Shown here: piece by piece, positions 19,038-28,708 of the stretch
Position numbering within the stretch: position 1 is the first letter of the stretch
Layout: each line of letters opens with the position of its first letter
Assembly (NCBI GenBank): GCA_965207045.1
Contig: OZ242261.1
Span: 744,001 to 808,000 of the forward strand
Direction of reading: 5' to 3'
Source of the DNA: G965207045 sp965207045
GTDB taxonomy: Bacteria > Pseudomonadota > Alphaproteobacteria > Rickettsiales > Anaplasmataceae
Length of the DNA: 64,000 nucleotides
Program-made: the position numbers and the translations under genes
Notes under the pieces: model-generated
What the model was told of the DNA's origin: nothing
Databases searched by the model: none
What the model saw: the letters and a program-made list of their open reading frames with translations, nothing else

Positions 19038-19937
19038 AAATCAACTACGCTAGCTATAGTCATATCCTAACATAATAGCAATAAAATGTTAAGTTAAACT
19101 AACCATGTTGCATGTAATTAATTAGCACAAACTTCTAAGAAACATGACACTATCAAGAAAAATCATTAATCATCTGATCATTGAGTCATAATTACTTGGT
19201 AAAACCTACATAAAAGGTTTCTTACATCACATACATTTTGAATTACCCTACTTAGGAAGGAAAAAAACACTTTTTTCCCTGATCATCAAACAGTAATAGA
19301 CATTAAAACTAAAATTGTTCACTTTCTCTTTTGTCACAAAAGTAGAAGCTATCTATCACCATTTTTCCTTTGAGAGAAGGAATACGACAACAATTTCGCA
19401 TGCTAACCTTGAAATTTCAGCAACTTGTCTCACAACAAGAAAATTACAATTGTTATTAGATTTGCCATAACTATCTTGGAAAATCCCACATATTTCACTT
19501 TTTAATTCTGCAGAAATAGCATTCAAATTCTAACGCATGTTTTTTTTCAAAGCAGAAAACAATCATTGAAAAGAACTTCTACCTTTCCTCAGACACATCT
19601 TTATCTAATTAAGAAGTTGCTGTGGTAAGATATAACAAAATCGTAATTATTTAACCTCTCACCAAACCCTATCACAATAAAAGAAACAACTTTGTCAATC
19701 AATCCTATGCATTGATGATTCGAAGTATAATTTTCATCTTCTATTGTTTTTTATATTATCCATAGCATGGCCTCTATACAACAATTACTTACGTCAAAAC
19801 CATAATTATATAGAATACCTAAAACTACAGAATTGCTCATTAATGATGGACTTTATTTATAATAATACAAAAAAATACTTCATCTTATCATTTTTCACGC
19901 TTATCTTCATAAGGAAGAGTAATAGCAACAGATTCTG
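19038..19937. other. Gap of about 900 bp with a decayed fragment on the minus strand
   Basis: At 19,356-19,531 the minus strand holds about 55 open codons with convincing protein-like content (ELKSEICGIFQDSYGKSN, then RQVAEISRLACEIVV), ending at a stop and entered only by a frameshift. It lies between the divergent acnA start and the downstream side of the 551-residue gene. A 69-codon plus-strand ORF at 19,744-19,953 has an unlikely composition and I do not accept it. Confidence 0.4.
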
Positions 19938-21593
19938 TTATTTGTTGAGATAAATTCCGCTGTGATGATTTTGGCAACTTTGCAGAGTAGTTGTAACTAC
20001 TTCTGTTTCAGCAACTTTAGCTATCATTTTTGATAAGATTGGCTTCATTTTACTAGAATCACACTTTTCCGCAATATTAATTATCCTTTTAACACATTCA
20101 TAGTTTTCCAGTGGTTCAACCTCATTCACCACAAACTTGTCGAAAATAACAAGCAAATCATCTTGGCACTCTTGACCACTCAGAACTATGTCTTTACAAC
20201 AAAAACCACTATCCTTAATTAACTCGTAGACACGCTGCGGATCACGAAGAAATTCATTTATGATTTTACAAAGTAACTCTTTCGGAGCACTCGTTGCAAT
20301 AAACCCGAACTTCCTATGACCAATCCTTCTATCTTGTACACCAATGTTAAGTATCGTACTATACTTTATAATCAGATCATCTAAACCATCTTCTTTTACT
20401 CCTATCTCCAATATCTCCTTTTTAGCTGACTGGCATACCTTATCACATGCTTCCCTATCCAACCTAATAATATTTTCAAAATTATTAATAATATCTAGAC
20501 AAATCTTATGGCGTGCTTTACTACTTTTCCTAGAAATATAAGCTTTCACTAACTGGCAAAATGTTAAATTGTTTGACTCAGGAAACTTTAACTTAGGTGA
20601 ATTTATAACTTGCTTAACTACACCTTCTTTCATATCATCAGTCATACTTTTAAGAACCATAACATCATCAGGATCATGAAATGTCTTTTTTACAGCTTGA
20701 GTAAGATGACTAAAAAAAACTTCAACATCTTCTGGATCAGAGCCTTTTAAAGAAAACATAGCACTAAATTGCTTAACTAAGCATTCTTTAATATTACTAG
20801 TCATACTTTTAAAAACCGTATCCTCATCAAGATCATGAAATGTCTTTTTTACAGCTTGAGTAAGATTACCAACAATAACTTCAACATTTTTTGGATCAGA
20901 GTCTTTTAAAGAAGATAAAGCACTAAATTGTAGTTCAATCAATTTCATAGCGAAATACTCTATGACTTTTTGCTCTTCTTCAGTAACATCCTTTGGTGGT
21001 CGCATTGTTGCTTCCTTTAGCATGTCTAAGTCTCTTTTTTTTCTTTCTTGATCAACAGGTCCACAAAACTCCTTTGCTACTTTTTTCTTTAAAGGTTTAC
21101 TTTTCTTATTTTTAAGTCTTTCTAAGCGATTTAAAAAAAAAGCATTTAAAGCAAGATCCATATCTTCTTTTTCATCAATAAGGAATGATGATAACTCACT
21201 TTTTTCTTTTCTCATTAATTTTTCATAAAGAGACATACTATCTAGTAAATATTTTCTACGCTTGATGATCTTCTTTTTTCTGCTGTTTTGTTCTTTATTT
21301 TTCTTTCCCTGCCTATTTAAGGCTTGTAGTTCTACACCTACTTTCGTGTCTTTATCAAAACACCTTTCAATATTTTCTTCAGAAAAATCTAACCTTAATT
21401 CGGGACAATGACGACCATAAAACTCTACAACTATCTTAACCTGTCTATCTTCCTCATCAAAAAGAAGATATGGAAGTCGTTCTTTTACCTTACTTTCAGA
21501 TTCTTTTTGTGTTACTTCTCTGTCACCATATAGATTCCCTTTACCACCTTGGCCACGACTAATAGCACACTTTAATTTCTCTGCTTTCTCCAT
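19938..21593 (-). CDS. Unrecognised 551-residue protein, family member with internal duplication
   Basis: Soluble, highly charged, Lys/Glu-rich protein with no signal peptide and no domain I recognise. Residues about 42-98 form a block shared with the minus-strand gene at 23,960 (FDEEDRQVKIVVEF ... TKVGVELQALNRQGKK versus FDERSGKIRMKVKF ... TKLGKKFQALNKKGKK). Residues about 225-330 contain a tandem duplication of 53 residues, visible in the DNA as a 159-bp direct repeat (for example 20,641 and 20,800), with copies of LTQAVKKTFHDxD. The C-terminal region resembles part of the 715-1977 product. The paralogues sit either side of fliK-flgD. A secreted effector role is possible but unproven. Confidence 0.72.
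   Translation of the reverse strand: MEKAEKLKCAISRGQGGKGNLYGDREVTQKESESKVKERLPYLLFDEEDRQVKIVVEFYGRHCPELRLDFSEENIERCFDKDTKVGVELQALNRQGKKNKEQNSRKKKIIKRRKYLLDSMSLYEKLMRKEKSELSSFLIDEKEDMDLALNAFFLNRLERLKNKKSKPLKKKVAKEFCGPVDQERKKRDLDMLKEATMRPPKDVTEEEQKVIEYFAMKLIELQFSALSSLKDSDPKNVEVIVGNLTQAVKKTFHDLDEDTVFKSMTSNIKECLVKQFSAMFSLKGSDPEDVEVFFSHLTQAVKKTFHDPDDVMVLKSMTDDMKEGVVKQVINSPKLKFPESNNLTFCQLVKAYISRKSSKARHKICLDIINNFENIIRLDREACDKVCQSAKKEILEIGVKEDGLDDLIIKYSTILNIGVQDRRIGHRKFGFIATSAPKELLCKIINEFLRDPQRVYELIKDSGFCCKDIVLSGQECQDDLLVIFDKFVVNEVEPLENYECVKRIINIAEKCDSSKMKPILSKMIAKVAETEVVTTTLQSCQNHHSGIYLNK
20641..20930 (-). repeat. 159-bp direct repeat inside the 551-residue gene
   Basis: Two near-identical stretches offset by 159 bp (53 codons) encode LTQAVKKTFHD-type segments. 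The offset is a multiple of three and keeps the frame, so this is a recent in-frame duplication. Confidence 0.8.
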
Positions 21594-21698
21594 TTCACAA
21601 CATTCTTATACTATAATTTATGTTATATATTATTCATGTAAAACACAAATAAAAATAACAATTTTTTAACTATAGAACCATAAACATCCATATTTACT

Positions 21699-22970
21699 AT
21701 GAATATTTCTCTAGCATCAGACTTACCTGAACCACGCCAACAAGAAAATTCTGCATCCTCAGCAAAAAAACATAATGATTTTCTTGATTACTTAATAGAA
21801 AAAATCACAACAGAAGAAAAAGATGTCATAGATATAACAGCAAATATTTTGTCAACTCAAATTGAGAATTATACTAGCAATTATATAACAAAAGAACACG
21901 CAACAAAAACAAAAGAAAATAACTGTGCATCTTACTGTCTAGACAAAATCATAACTACAAAGCCTTATAAAGATTACAAATTAAATAATACAAAATTAGG
22001 ACTAAATGAAGAAAAATATAATATATTAAATCTTCAGAAAACTATTACAAAGAAGGAAGAAAATAATAAAACAACAAATTTTCCTCTTTCATCATACAAG
22101 TCACCATTGCAACAAGAAACAAGAACAATTACATTTAAGCAGAAGTCTAACTCTAATATCACCCAGGCAAGAAACAACAATCAAGACCTATATTCCACAC
22201 TCAATTGGACAGTAATGCACAAACCTAAAAAAAAAAGTTTAGCATTTTCTCAAGATAATTTTTATTCAAATAAAGTAACAGAGTTCTCATCACTCGTAGA
22301 AACAATAAACTTACAACAAAAAACTACAAAAAAAATAAGCTATTTCCCACATAAGATCCATACAAACAAGAAAATGGTAAATAAAAAAATCACAGATGGA
22401 AAATTACATACAAATTACAAAATGGATTTCTTTCAAAATAAAAGTGAAGAACAACTTCAAACACACAGCTCTGACATGCATAACAAGCCAAACTCACAAA
22501 ACACTAAAACAGACACACATAGTAAGTCTGGAACTGAGGAGTTCATAAAATTTGACATGAACAACGATAACACTCAGTACGAATCATCAAAACTTAATAA
22601 TTTAATTGATAAACAAGCAATTTGCACCCAAATAAATAATAATTTAATAAAAAATTTCAATAAAGTTGGTAAAACATTATCATTTAAATTAGATCCAGAA
22701 GAACTAGGTGAAATAAAGGTAAAAATTGACCTTGCAGGTAAGAATATTTTTATAGAAACAAGTTATGAACAAGTAAAAAATATACTACAGGATAATATTA
22801 GGATGTTAGAAAATAATTTAACCAAATCTGGATTTGAAAACATGAATTTTTGTTTTGAAAACAGCAACTATAATTCCAATAACAACAAAGCAAAGAAACA
22901 ATTAAATAAAGAAGCTGTGGAAAAAGAATTAGAAATAAAGCAAAAAGGCCTGTTAAACCTTTTAGTGTAA
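21699..22970 (+). CDS. fliK: Flagellar hook-length control protein FliK
   Basis: FliK is exported during hook growth, measures hook length and switches the export gate. The first 300 or so residues are low-complexity and rich in Lys, Thr, Asn and Gln, as expected of the FliK ruler region. The C-terminal region (about residues 315-385) fits the conserved FliK domain: LSFKLDPEELGEIKVKIDL, then LENNLTKSGFENMNF, equivalent to the usual LxPxxLGxVxVxI pattern. It lies immediately upstream of flgD (14 nt, with a GGAGGA ribosome-binding site between), the usual hook gene order. Total length 423 residues is ordinary. Confidence 0.85.
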   Translation: MNISLASDLPEPRQQENSASSAKKHNDFLDYLIEKITTEEKDVIDITANILSTQIENYTSNYITKEHATKTKENNCASYCLDKIITTKPYKDYKLNNTKLGLNEEKYNILNLQKTITKKEENNKTTNFPLSSYKSPLQQETRTITFKQKSNSNITQARNNNQDLYSTLNWTVMHKPKKKSLAFSQDNFYSNKVTEFSSLVETINLQQKTTKKISYFPHKIHTNKKMVNKKITDGKLHTNYKMDFFQNKSEEQLQTHSSDMHNKPNSQNTKTDTHSKSGTEEFIKFDMNNDNTQYESSKLNNLIDKQAICTQINNNLIKNFNKVGKTLSFKLDPEELGEIKVKIDLAGKNIFIETSYEQVKNILQDNIRMLENNLTKSGFENMNFCFENSNYNSNNNKAKKQLNKEAVEKELEIKQKGLLNLLV

Positions 22971-22984
22971 ATGGAGGAAGGATA

Positions 22985-23668
22985 ATGTTAATAGACAACG
23001 TAAATAATAATATAGCAACAGAAAAACAAAAAATGATAAAGGATCAAAACTTAGGTCCAGAAGATTTTTTAAATATGTTAGTAATGCAGCTTCGCTATCA
23101 AGACCCTATGGCACCTGATGATACAGGCCAATTTGCTCAGCAGATAGCTACCTTTAACATAATGGAACAGAACGTTAAGATGAATGAAAGTCTTACAGAA
23201 ATGTTAGAAATACAAAAAACCGCAAAAGAAAAACCAATCATGCAAGACATGGTTAGTTATATTAATCGCGTTGTTGAAGTTGATTCAAGCATAGTCACTT
23301 TAGTTGATAACGAGGCTGTATGCCTATTCAGCCTTTCAGAGGAAATAGACAAGGTCAAACTAACAATAGCAAATTCCTATAATGAAGATGTATTCTCAAC
23401 CTATTTACAGGACAACTTACAGAAAACAAATGTCTTTGTGTGGGATGGACGCAATCAACAAGGAGATGATTTAGAAATGGGACAATATAAGATAAAACTC
23501 TCTTATCTTGATAAAGAAGGAAAAGAAATTAATCTTCCAGTACACTTTTCAGGAAAGGTTGATTCTATATCTAATTCCAATGGTGAAGTATATTTGGAGG
23601 TGGCAGGTATACTGATCGATCCTAAACAAGTGATATCTGTTAAAAAAGATGTAACGGAGACAATATAA
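22985..23668 (+). CDS. flgD: Flagellar hook assembly scaffolding protein FlgD
   Basis: FlgD caps the growing hook and is needed for FlgE polymerisation. The 227-residue protein has the typical N-terminal motif DFLNMLVMQLRYQDPMAPDD followed by FAQQIATFNIMEQ (residues about 27-65). The C-terminal domain with VFVWDGRNQQGDDLEMGQY is the FlgD Fn3/tudor-like region. The ATG at 22,985 is preceded by a GGAGGA ribosome-binding site. A rho-independent type hairpin follows the stop. Confidence 0.94.
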   Translation: MLIDNVNNNIATEKQKMIKDQNLGPEDFLNMLVMQLRYQDPMAPDDTGQFAQQIATFNIMEQNVKMNESLTEMLEIQKTAKEKPIMQDMVSYINRVVEVDSSIVTLVDNEAVCLFSLSEEIDKVKLTIANSYNEDVFSTYLQDNLQKTNVFVWDGRNQQGDDLEMGQYKIKLSYLDKEGKEINLPVHFSGKVDSISNSNGEVYLEVAGILIDPKQVISVKKDVTETI

Positions 23669-23685
23669 TTTTCTATTTATTTTAT

Positions 23686-23715
23686 AGAGCCTTATTTTCT
23701 AGGCTCTTTACTGTT
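23686..23715 (+). terminator. Probable intrinsic terminator after flgD
   Basis: A 7-bp inverted repeat AGAGCCT (23,686-23,692) and AGGCTCT (23,701-23,707) with an 8-nt loop, followed by a T-rich stretch (TTACTGTTTTCT), lies 18 nt after the flgD stop. It would end a fliK-flgD transcript. Confidence 0.7.
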
Positions 23716-23959
23716 TTCTAATTTCTATATTGCTTCATTTGTACTTCAGTAAAGATTTCTTATAACGCTTTTTCTTATGTATCTTTTTGAAACATTTTTA
23801 GCTTTCATCAAAAGCAACACACAAACCAAGTTATATTTACCACACTTACACAATTAACAATAGCACCATATTCTTATCATACCTTTGGAATTTCTAAATC
23901 ACAAAAACCATTTAAGTAGTCAACCATGAAATCCCAACTATTAGTGGCATAGGCTAAAG

Positions 23960-25060
23960 TTACTGCTTAGAATAAGCACCATCACGTAATTGCTTCACAG
24001 TCAAGTCTTCTAAGGAAGTGGCATTCATATTTTCCGGCAATAACTCTGCTTCTCTTTTCTTATATATAGATTTTATATAATCTAATTTTTTATTAGATCT
24101 ACATCCACTCACCATGGCTATTTCATGAATGTCTTCAAAAGTTTGCTTGTGCTTCATAGTTATCGAAGGGAAAGCCTCGAAACACTTGTTGATCACAATA
24201 GCCATAGAATTTCCATACCCCTTTTTTTTACATATAGCTTTCATGACTCTTTGCGTGTATTCACACATATCTTCTTCTTCCTTTTTTCCATGAATCTCTA
24301 TTTTCACATTTTCTTTCAAAAGCTGTAGAAAATCTTTTTCCTTACTAGAAGAAAGCATTGTTAAACAAAAACTTGATAAATGATGCTTAGTATAACCTTT
24401 ATGATTTTCAAATGCACAAACATCACTATCACTAAAAACATCGACTTCAGACTCTTCTACTACCTTTTGTAACGCACAATAATTCTTCCCTGCAATAGAA
24501 TAATCAACCTGATACTCAACTCTTTCAACTTCCTTACTTTGCTGAGACTCAACTATTTCTTTGTGTTGTTTTAAAATTGCAGTTCTTTTCTCTTTTTCTC
24601 GTTCTTCTCTACTTTCGGAAATCTTACAATGATGTGTGGTATATCTATCAACAGCATCAAGTATATGACCCTTCTCGAAGCAGTCTATACTAACAGCTTT
24701 CCCTTCTATTATACATCGAACAACTTTAAGAGCTTTCATAATACTAGATCGTAACTTATTAATATTCTTGAACTCATTATCTTCACTTTTACTACGCTTC
24801 TTACCTTTCTTATTTAAAGCTTGGAATTTTTTACCAAGTTTTGTTTCTATACTAAAAACCCTATCTACGTTTTTTTTATCTAATGGCAAAGAACTAAACT
24901 TCTCTACACACAGAAATTTGACTTTCATCCGAATTTTCCCGCTTCTTTCATCAAAAACTAATTCTATAATATCATTATACTGTGTTGTTGAATTTGCTGC
25001 ACTACTTGAAGAAGACGAATTAGCACTTCCTTCTTGACTTTTCGTATTTCTACCCTCCAT
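23960..25060 (-). CDS. Unrecognised 366-residue protein, paralogue of the 19,938-21,593 product
   Basis: A charged soluble protein with a Ser/Ala/Asn-rich N-terminus (residues 10-28) and no signal peptide. Residues about 32-89 match residues about 42-98 of the 551-residue protein, including the shared VFDE/LFDE start, the R-V/C-F hinge, TK-G and QALN-GKK. Both are on the minus strand and bracket fliK-flgD. The remainder is not obviously shared. It reads convergently toward flgD and divergently from flgE. No known domain; function unknown. Confidence 0.68.
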   Translation of the reverse strand: MEGRNTKSQEGSANSSSSSSAANSTTQYNDIIELVFDERSGKIRMKVKFLCVEKFSSLPLDKKNVDRVFSIETKLGKKFQALNKKGKKRSKSEDNEFKNINKLRSSIMKALKVVRCIIEGKAVSIDCFEKGHILDAVDRYTTHHCKISESREEREKEKRTAILKQHKEIVESQQSKEVERVEYQVDYSIAGKNYCALQKVVEESEVDVFSDSDVCAFENHKGYTKHHLSSFCLTMLSSSKEKDFLQLLKENVKIEIHGKKEEEDMCEYTQRVMKAICKKKGYGNSMAIVINKCFEAFPSITMKHKQTFEDIHEIAMVSGCRSNKKLDYIKSIYKKREAELLPENMNATSLEDLTVKQLRDGAYSKQ

Positions 25061-25268
25061 TCCTATTCCTTTATAAAATTAATACCTAGCAATACTTAAT
25101 ACTAATTGAGTATAAAATCAAACATTTTACTTTAATAAGCTCTAACAAAGAAATTTAATGAATCAAGCAAAATTGATAAGGTTAAAGTAATCTTCTTTTC
25201 ATAATTTATCTGTAATTAGTTCACAAAGTTATGATTTTTTTGCTAATCAGAATTAATTGGAGTTCTCT

Positions 25269-28200
25269 ATGTATAAAACTTTAAATGTTGCCATAAGCGG
25301 TCTTCGAGCACAAAACGATGCTTTTGATAATATTGCTGCAGATGTATCTAACATACATAGCGACGCTTACAAAAGAGTAGACTCTGCCTTTAAAACTATG
25401 ATATCAGGCTTTTCCGAAATCAGCTATGGAGTTAACTCTTACAACATTAAAACAATAGACATACAAGGTCAATTATACAACACCGGAATTACAACCAACA
25501 TAGCAATAGATGGTAATGGCATGTTTGCAATTGCAAAGGATGTTAATGATGATGACATACTTTTTACCAGATTAGGATCTTTCACTATTGATAAAGATGG
25601 TTACTTTGTCAACGGTGAAGGAGGCATACTAAAAGGCTGGAATTTGGATCAACACAACAGTAATGAAGATGATTTAGATCTTACTATTGACTCAATTGAA
25701 AATATCAACATTAGTTCCATGGCTATCTCAGCCAGAGCAACAGAAGAGATTACTGTAAGCGCAAATTTAGATGCGAAAGAAGATATACCTCTCGGCAGAG
25801 AATATGTGATAAAATCCGATTCACCAAATAATGTAGATAATTCTCTCACAGATATAATATATCCAGAGGGCATTCAAGAAGGTGACGGTTTCGTTGTTTC
25901 TTCAGATGAAGGTAACAACGCTACCTTTGTCTATGGTGGCTTTACAAGAAGTAACTCAGTATCACTAAACAGTCCAATACTAGGCGCAGCATCAATAAAT
26001 GATGACTTCTCGGCTTTAATAGATGGAGATCAATTTATTATCAGAAATGACTTATATGGAGACACAGTTTTTGTTTATAATCAAAATTATGTTAATTCAA
26101 CCTCCGGTTCTTTTAACAATATGCACAACTTATCTGAGGCTATCAATACTTCAGAGTATTATAATGCTCGCATAATAGACAACAAGATATATATATCACC
26201 AGAAAATTCTGCAACTCAAGTAAGTTTTAGCAATGTAGTAAGTAATGATCAAGCAGGAATCAGTAATGATATAACCTTTTTATACGGACAAGATTCACCA
26301 AGAGAATCTTTAAATAGTTTCATAGTAAGTTCAACAAATCCAATTTATGGTGCCACAGATACAGTCACAGTATTTAATGGAATAACAGATGGTAGCAAAT
26401 TTAAAATAAATCTAACCAATGGTAATGCATATACTTTTACATTTGATTCAACTTCAGCAGTTCCAGCTAATAGCACATTTAACTCTTTTGATACATTAGT
26501 AGATGCAATAAATTATACAGGTATTACTGAACTAGAAGCATCCATTATTAATAACAATCAAATGAAAATTGACTTGCATAATTCTATTCCATCTTCATCA
26601 GATTTAAGAATAGTTTCATGTACAGGAAACACAGCTGAAGGTCTAGGCATAAATCTAGATTCACTATTTGTAAGTAACATTAAAGAAGATGATACTTTTA
26701 AAATATCTCTTGGTAGTCTGAATGACATCCCTTCCCGAAATTACTTCGAAGCAACTGACACTCTTAATGCATTAACAAAAGTTCAAAATTATGATCCAAC
26801 AGATATAGGTGCACGAATAATAAGCGTAAACAATGCAAACACATTGTTTAATGCCGTAGATGGAGACAATTTCACTATAACAACCGATAGTGGTCCTTAT
26901 ACTTTCACATATCGTTCTACTGCGGCTGGCGTAGATGAATTCAGCAATATTAGTGAATTAGCAACTGCAATATCTAACCACATCAGCGGAAATTTAGAAT
27001 CTTCTTTCGACATTTCTACCGGTATACTTAACATCAAACCAAGCGGTGCTTCAAGTTATATTACATCAATAGATGATGTTTCTGGAAGCATAGCTTCCCA
27101 ATTAGGATTACTAAGAGTTACACCAACAGATAATGACATAATTAAAATCAATTTAAGCACAGGAGATGTGTACCAATTTTCTTACTTAAGAACAAGCCCA
27201 GATACAACAGCAGGTCAATTTAATAGCCTAACATCACTTGCACAAACCATAAGCGAAATAACAGGTGGTAAGGTTATTACCAAAATTGAAGATGGACGTA
27301 TAATCATTAGTTGTAACAAAGCAGATGGTAAGTCAATTAATTCAATCAGCGGCAAAATGGCAGATTATCTAGGTCTATCAGTACAGAATAAAACAATAGA
27401 ATTAAAATTCTCTGGGAAAAATGGAAGTGGTGCAAACGGATTGCCAGACCCAACAAAAGGAGAATATAATGATATCTTTACATTAAATAATGCAATTAAT
27501 ACTTTAGGTGGTCATCTTGCTTCCTCTAAAATTATAGATAAAGGAAAAAAAATACATGTAATCCCTGCTGAAAGTACAAAAATTTTATATATAGACGATA
27601 CACAAGGCAACACAGCTCAAAAAATGGGACTTCATTATGCTGACATTGTCTCATCATTAGGTCTAAATACTTTGAATATAGAATCAAATCATTTCAGCAC
27701 TTTAGCTGGATTAAGCAGGCTTATCGAAGAGAAACACTGGCTTGAATCAGAAAAAAATATTAATAACATAAGTCTATTTGCCAACAACATGCTCAGTGAG
27801 CTAAGCTTTCATAATCTCCCATCTAACTATGAGAACAGTGATATAGTCTCATTATTAGGCTTACCCACAAGAACTGAAGGGCCATACTACGATTCTAAGA
27901 GTGAAGATAATAATATGTCATCCGGTACGATAAAAGCATGTTTTAGCAATGTAGTAAAAATTTATGATTCTTTAGGAACAAGCCATAATATCCGTATGAA
28001 TTTTATTAAATTTGATCAAAATAAATGGGGTTTAGAAATTGCAGCAAATCCAGATGAAATAATTAGCACCAGATCTGATGGACTTATAGCCTATGCCAGC
28101 TTAAATTTTAATGGAGATGGTTCAATAAATAACATAGATTTTACTCCTATCCAAAGTGGAAGCAGTGAAGAGTCAGTACAAGTAAGATGGAAGAATCAAT

Positions 28201-28706
28201 CCAATCCATCAGATTTATCCTTCTATTTAGGAGCCGAAAATACAAAAACTTCTAATCTTAATGACAATAATGTAATACAAGCTAGTGGTATAAGACAACT
28301 TGACACCGATTACAGAATCGATGCAATAAAACAAGATGGATATGAAGTAGGACAGCTTAAGAGAATAAACATAGAAAATAATGGTATAATTTCAGGCATA
28401 TTTAGCAATGGCTCAACTCGTGATATGTACAAAATTCCAGTAGTCACATTTCCAAATATAAATAATTTAGAAATAATAAGTGGTAGTATGTACTCTGTAA
28501 GCAGAGAATCAGGAAATTACATTTTATCAGAAGCTGGAAAAAATAGAGCTGGTAGCATAACATCAAGAATGTTAGAAGCATCCAATGTTTTACTTTCAGA
28601 TCAAATAACAAGAATAATAAAAACAAAACATGCATCACAGATGAATTTGAAAGTATTACAAACTGCCGATAAATTATTAGAGGAGATAGGAAGGCTAAAT
28701 GGTTAA
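25269..28706 (+). CDS. flgE: Flagellar hook protein FlgE, greatly enlarged
   Basis: FlgE polymerises into the flagellar hook. ATG 25,269 is chosen because TTGGAG lies 7 nt upstream and the protein then begins MYKTLNVAISGLRAQNDAFD, the standard axial-protein N-terminus; a TTG at 25,257 is also in frame. The D1 region near residue 900 reads VVKIYDSLGTSHNIRMNF, diagnostic for FlgE. The C-terminus has AGSITSRMLEASNVLLSDQI and a final amphipathic helix. At about 1145 residues it is nearly three times the usual length. The excess, about residues 200-800, is made of roughly five related 85-95-residue modules with a (V/T)DGDxFxI ... YTFTY ... FNSxxxLxxAI pattern. Confidence 0.93.
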   Translation: MYKTLNVAISGLRAQNDAFDNIAADVSNIHSDAYKRVDSAFKTMISGFSEISYGVNSYNIKTIDIQGQLYNTGITTNIAIDGNGMFAIAKDVNDDDILFTRLGSFTIDKDGYFVNGEGGILKGWNLDQHNSNEDDLDLTIDSIENINISSMAISARATEEITVSANLDAKEDIPLGREYVIKSDSPNNVDNSLTDIIYPEGIQEGDGFVVSSDEGNNATFVYGGFTRSNSVSLNSPILGAASINDDFSALIDGDQFIIRNDLYGDTVFVYNQNYVNSTSGSFNNMHNLSEAINTSEYYNARIIDNKIYISPENSATQVSFSNVVSNDQAGISNDITFLYGQDSPRESLNSFIVSSTNPIYGATDTVTVFNGITDGSKFKINLTNGNAYTFTFDSTSAVPANSTFNSFDTLVDAINYTGITELEASIINNNQMKIDLHNSIPSSSDLRIVSCTGNTAEGLGINLDSLFVSNIKEDDTFKISLGSLNDIPSRNYFEATDTLNALTKVQNYDPTDIGARIISVNNANTLFNAVDGDNFTITTDSGPYTFTYRSTAAGVDEFSNISELATAISNHISGNLESSFDISTGILNIKPSGASSYITSIDDVSGSIASQLGLLRVTPTDNDIIKINLSTGDVYQFSYLRTSPDTTAGQFNSLTSLAQTISEITGGKVITKIEDGRIIISCNKADGKSINSISGKMADYLGLSVQNKTIELKFSGKNGSGANGLPDPTKGEYNDIFTLNNAINTLGGHLASSKIIDKGKKIHVIPAESTKILYIDDTQGNTAQKMGLHYADIVSSLGLNTLNIESNHFSTLAGLSRLIEEKHWLESEKNINNISLFANNMLSELSFHNLPSNYENSDIVSLLGLPTRTEGPYYDSKSEDNNMSSGTIKACFSNVVKIYDSLGTSHNIRMNFIKFDQNKWGLEIAANPDEIISTRSDGLIAYASLNFNGDGSINNIDFTPIQSGSSEESVQVRWKNQSNPSDLSFYLGAENTKTSNLNDNNVIQASGIRQLDTDYRIDAIKQDGYEVGQLKRINIENNGIISGIFSNGSTRDMYKIPVVTFPNINNLEIISGSMYSVSRESGNYILSEAGKNRAGSITSRMLEASNVLLSDQITRIIKTKHASQMNLKVLQTADKLLEEIGRLNG

Positions 28707-28708
28707 AA

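Noticed and set aside
28444..28638. Antisense ORF inside flgE
   Set aside because: Shadow of the flgE reading frame with a Leu/Phe-rich composition.
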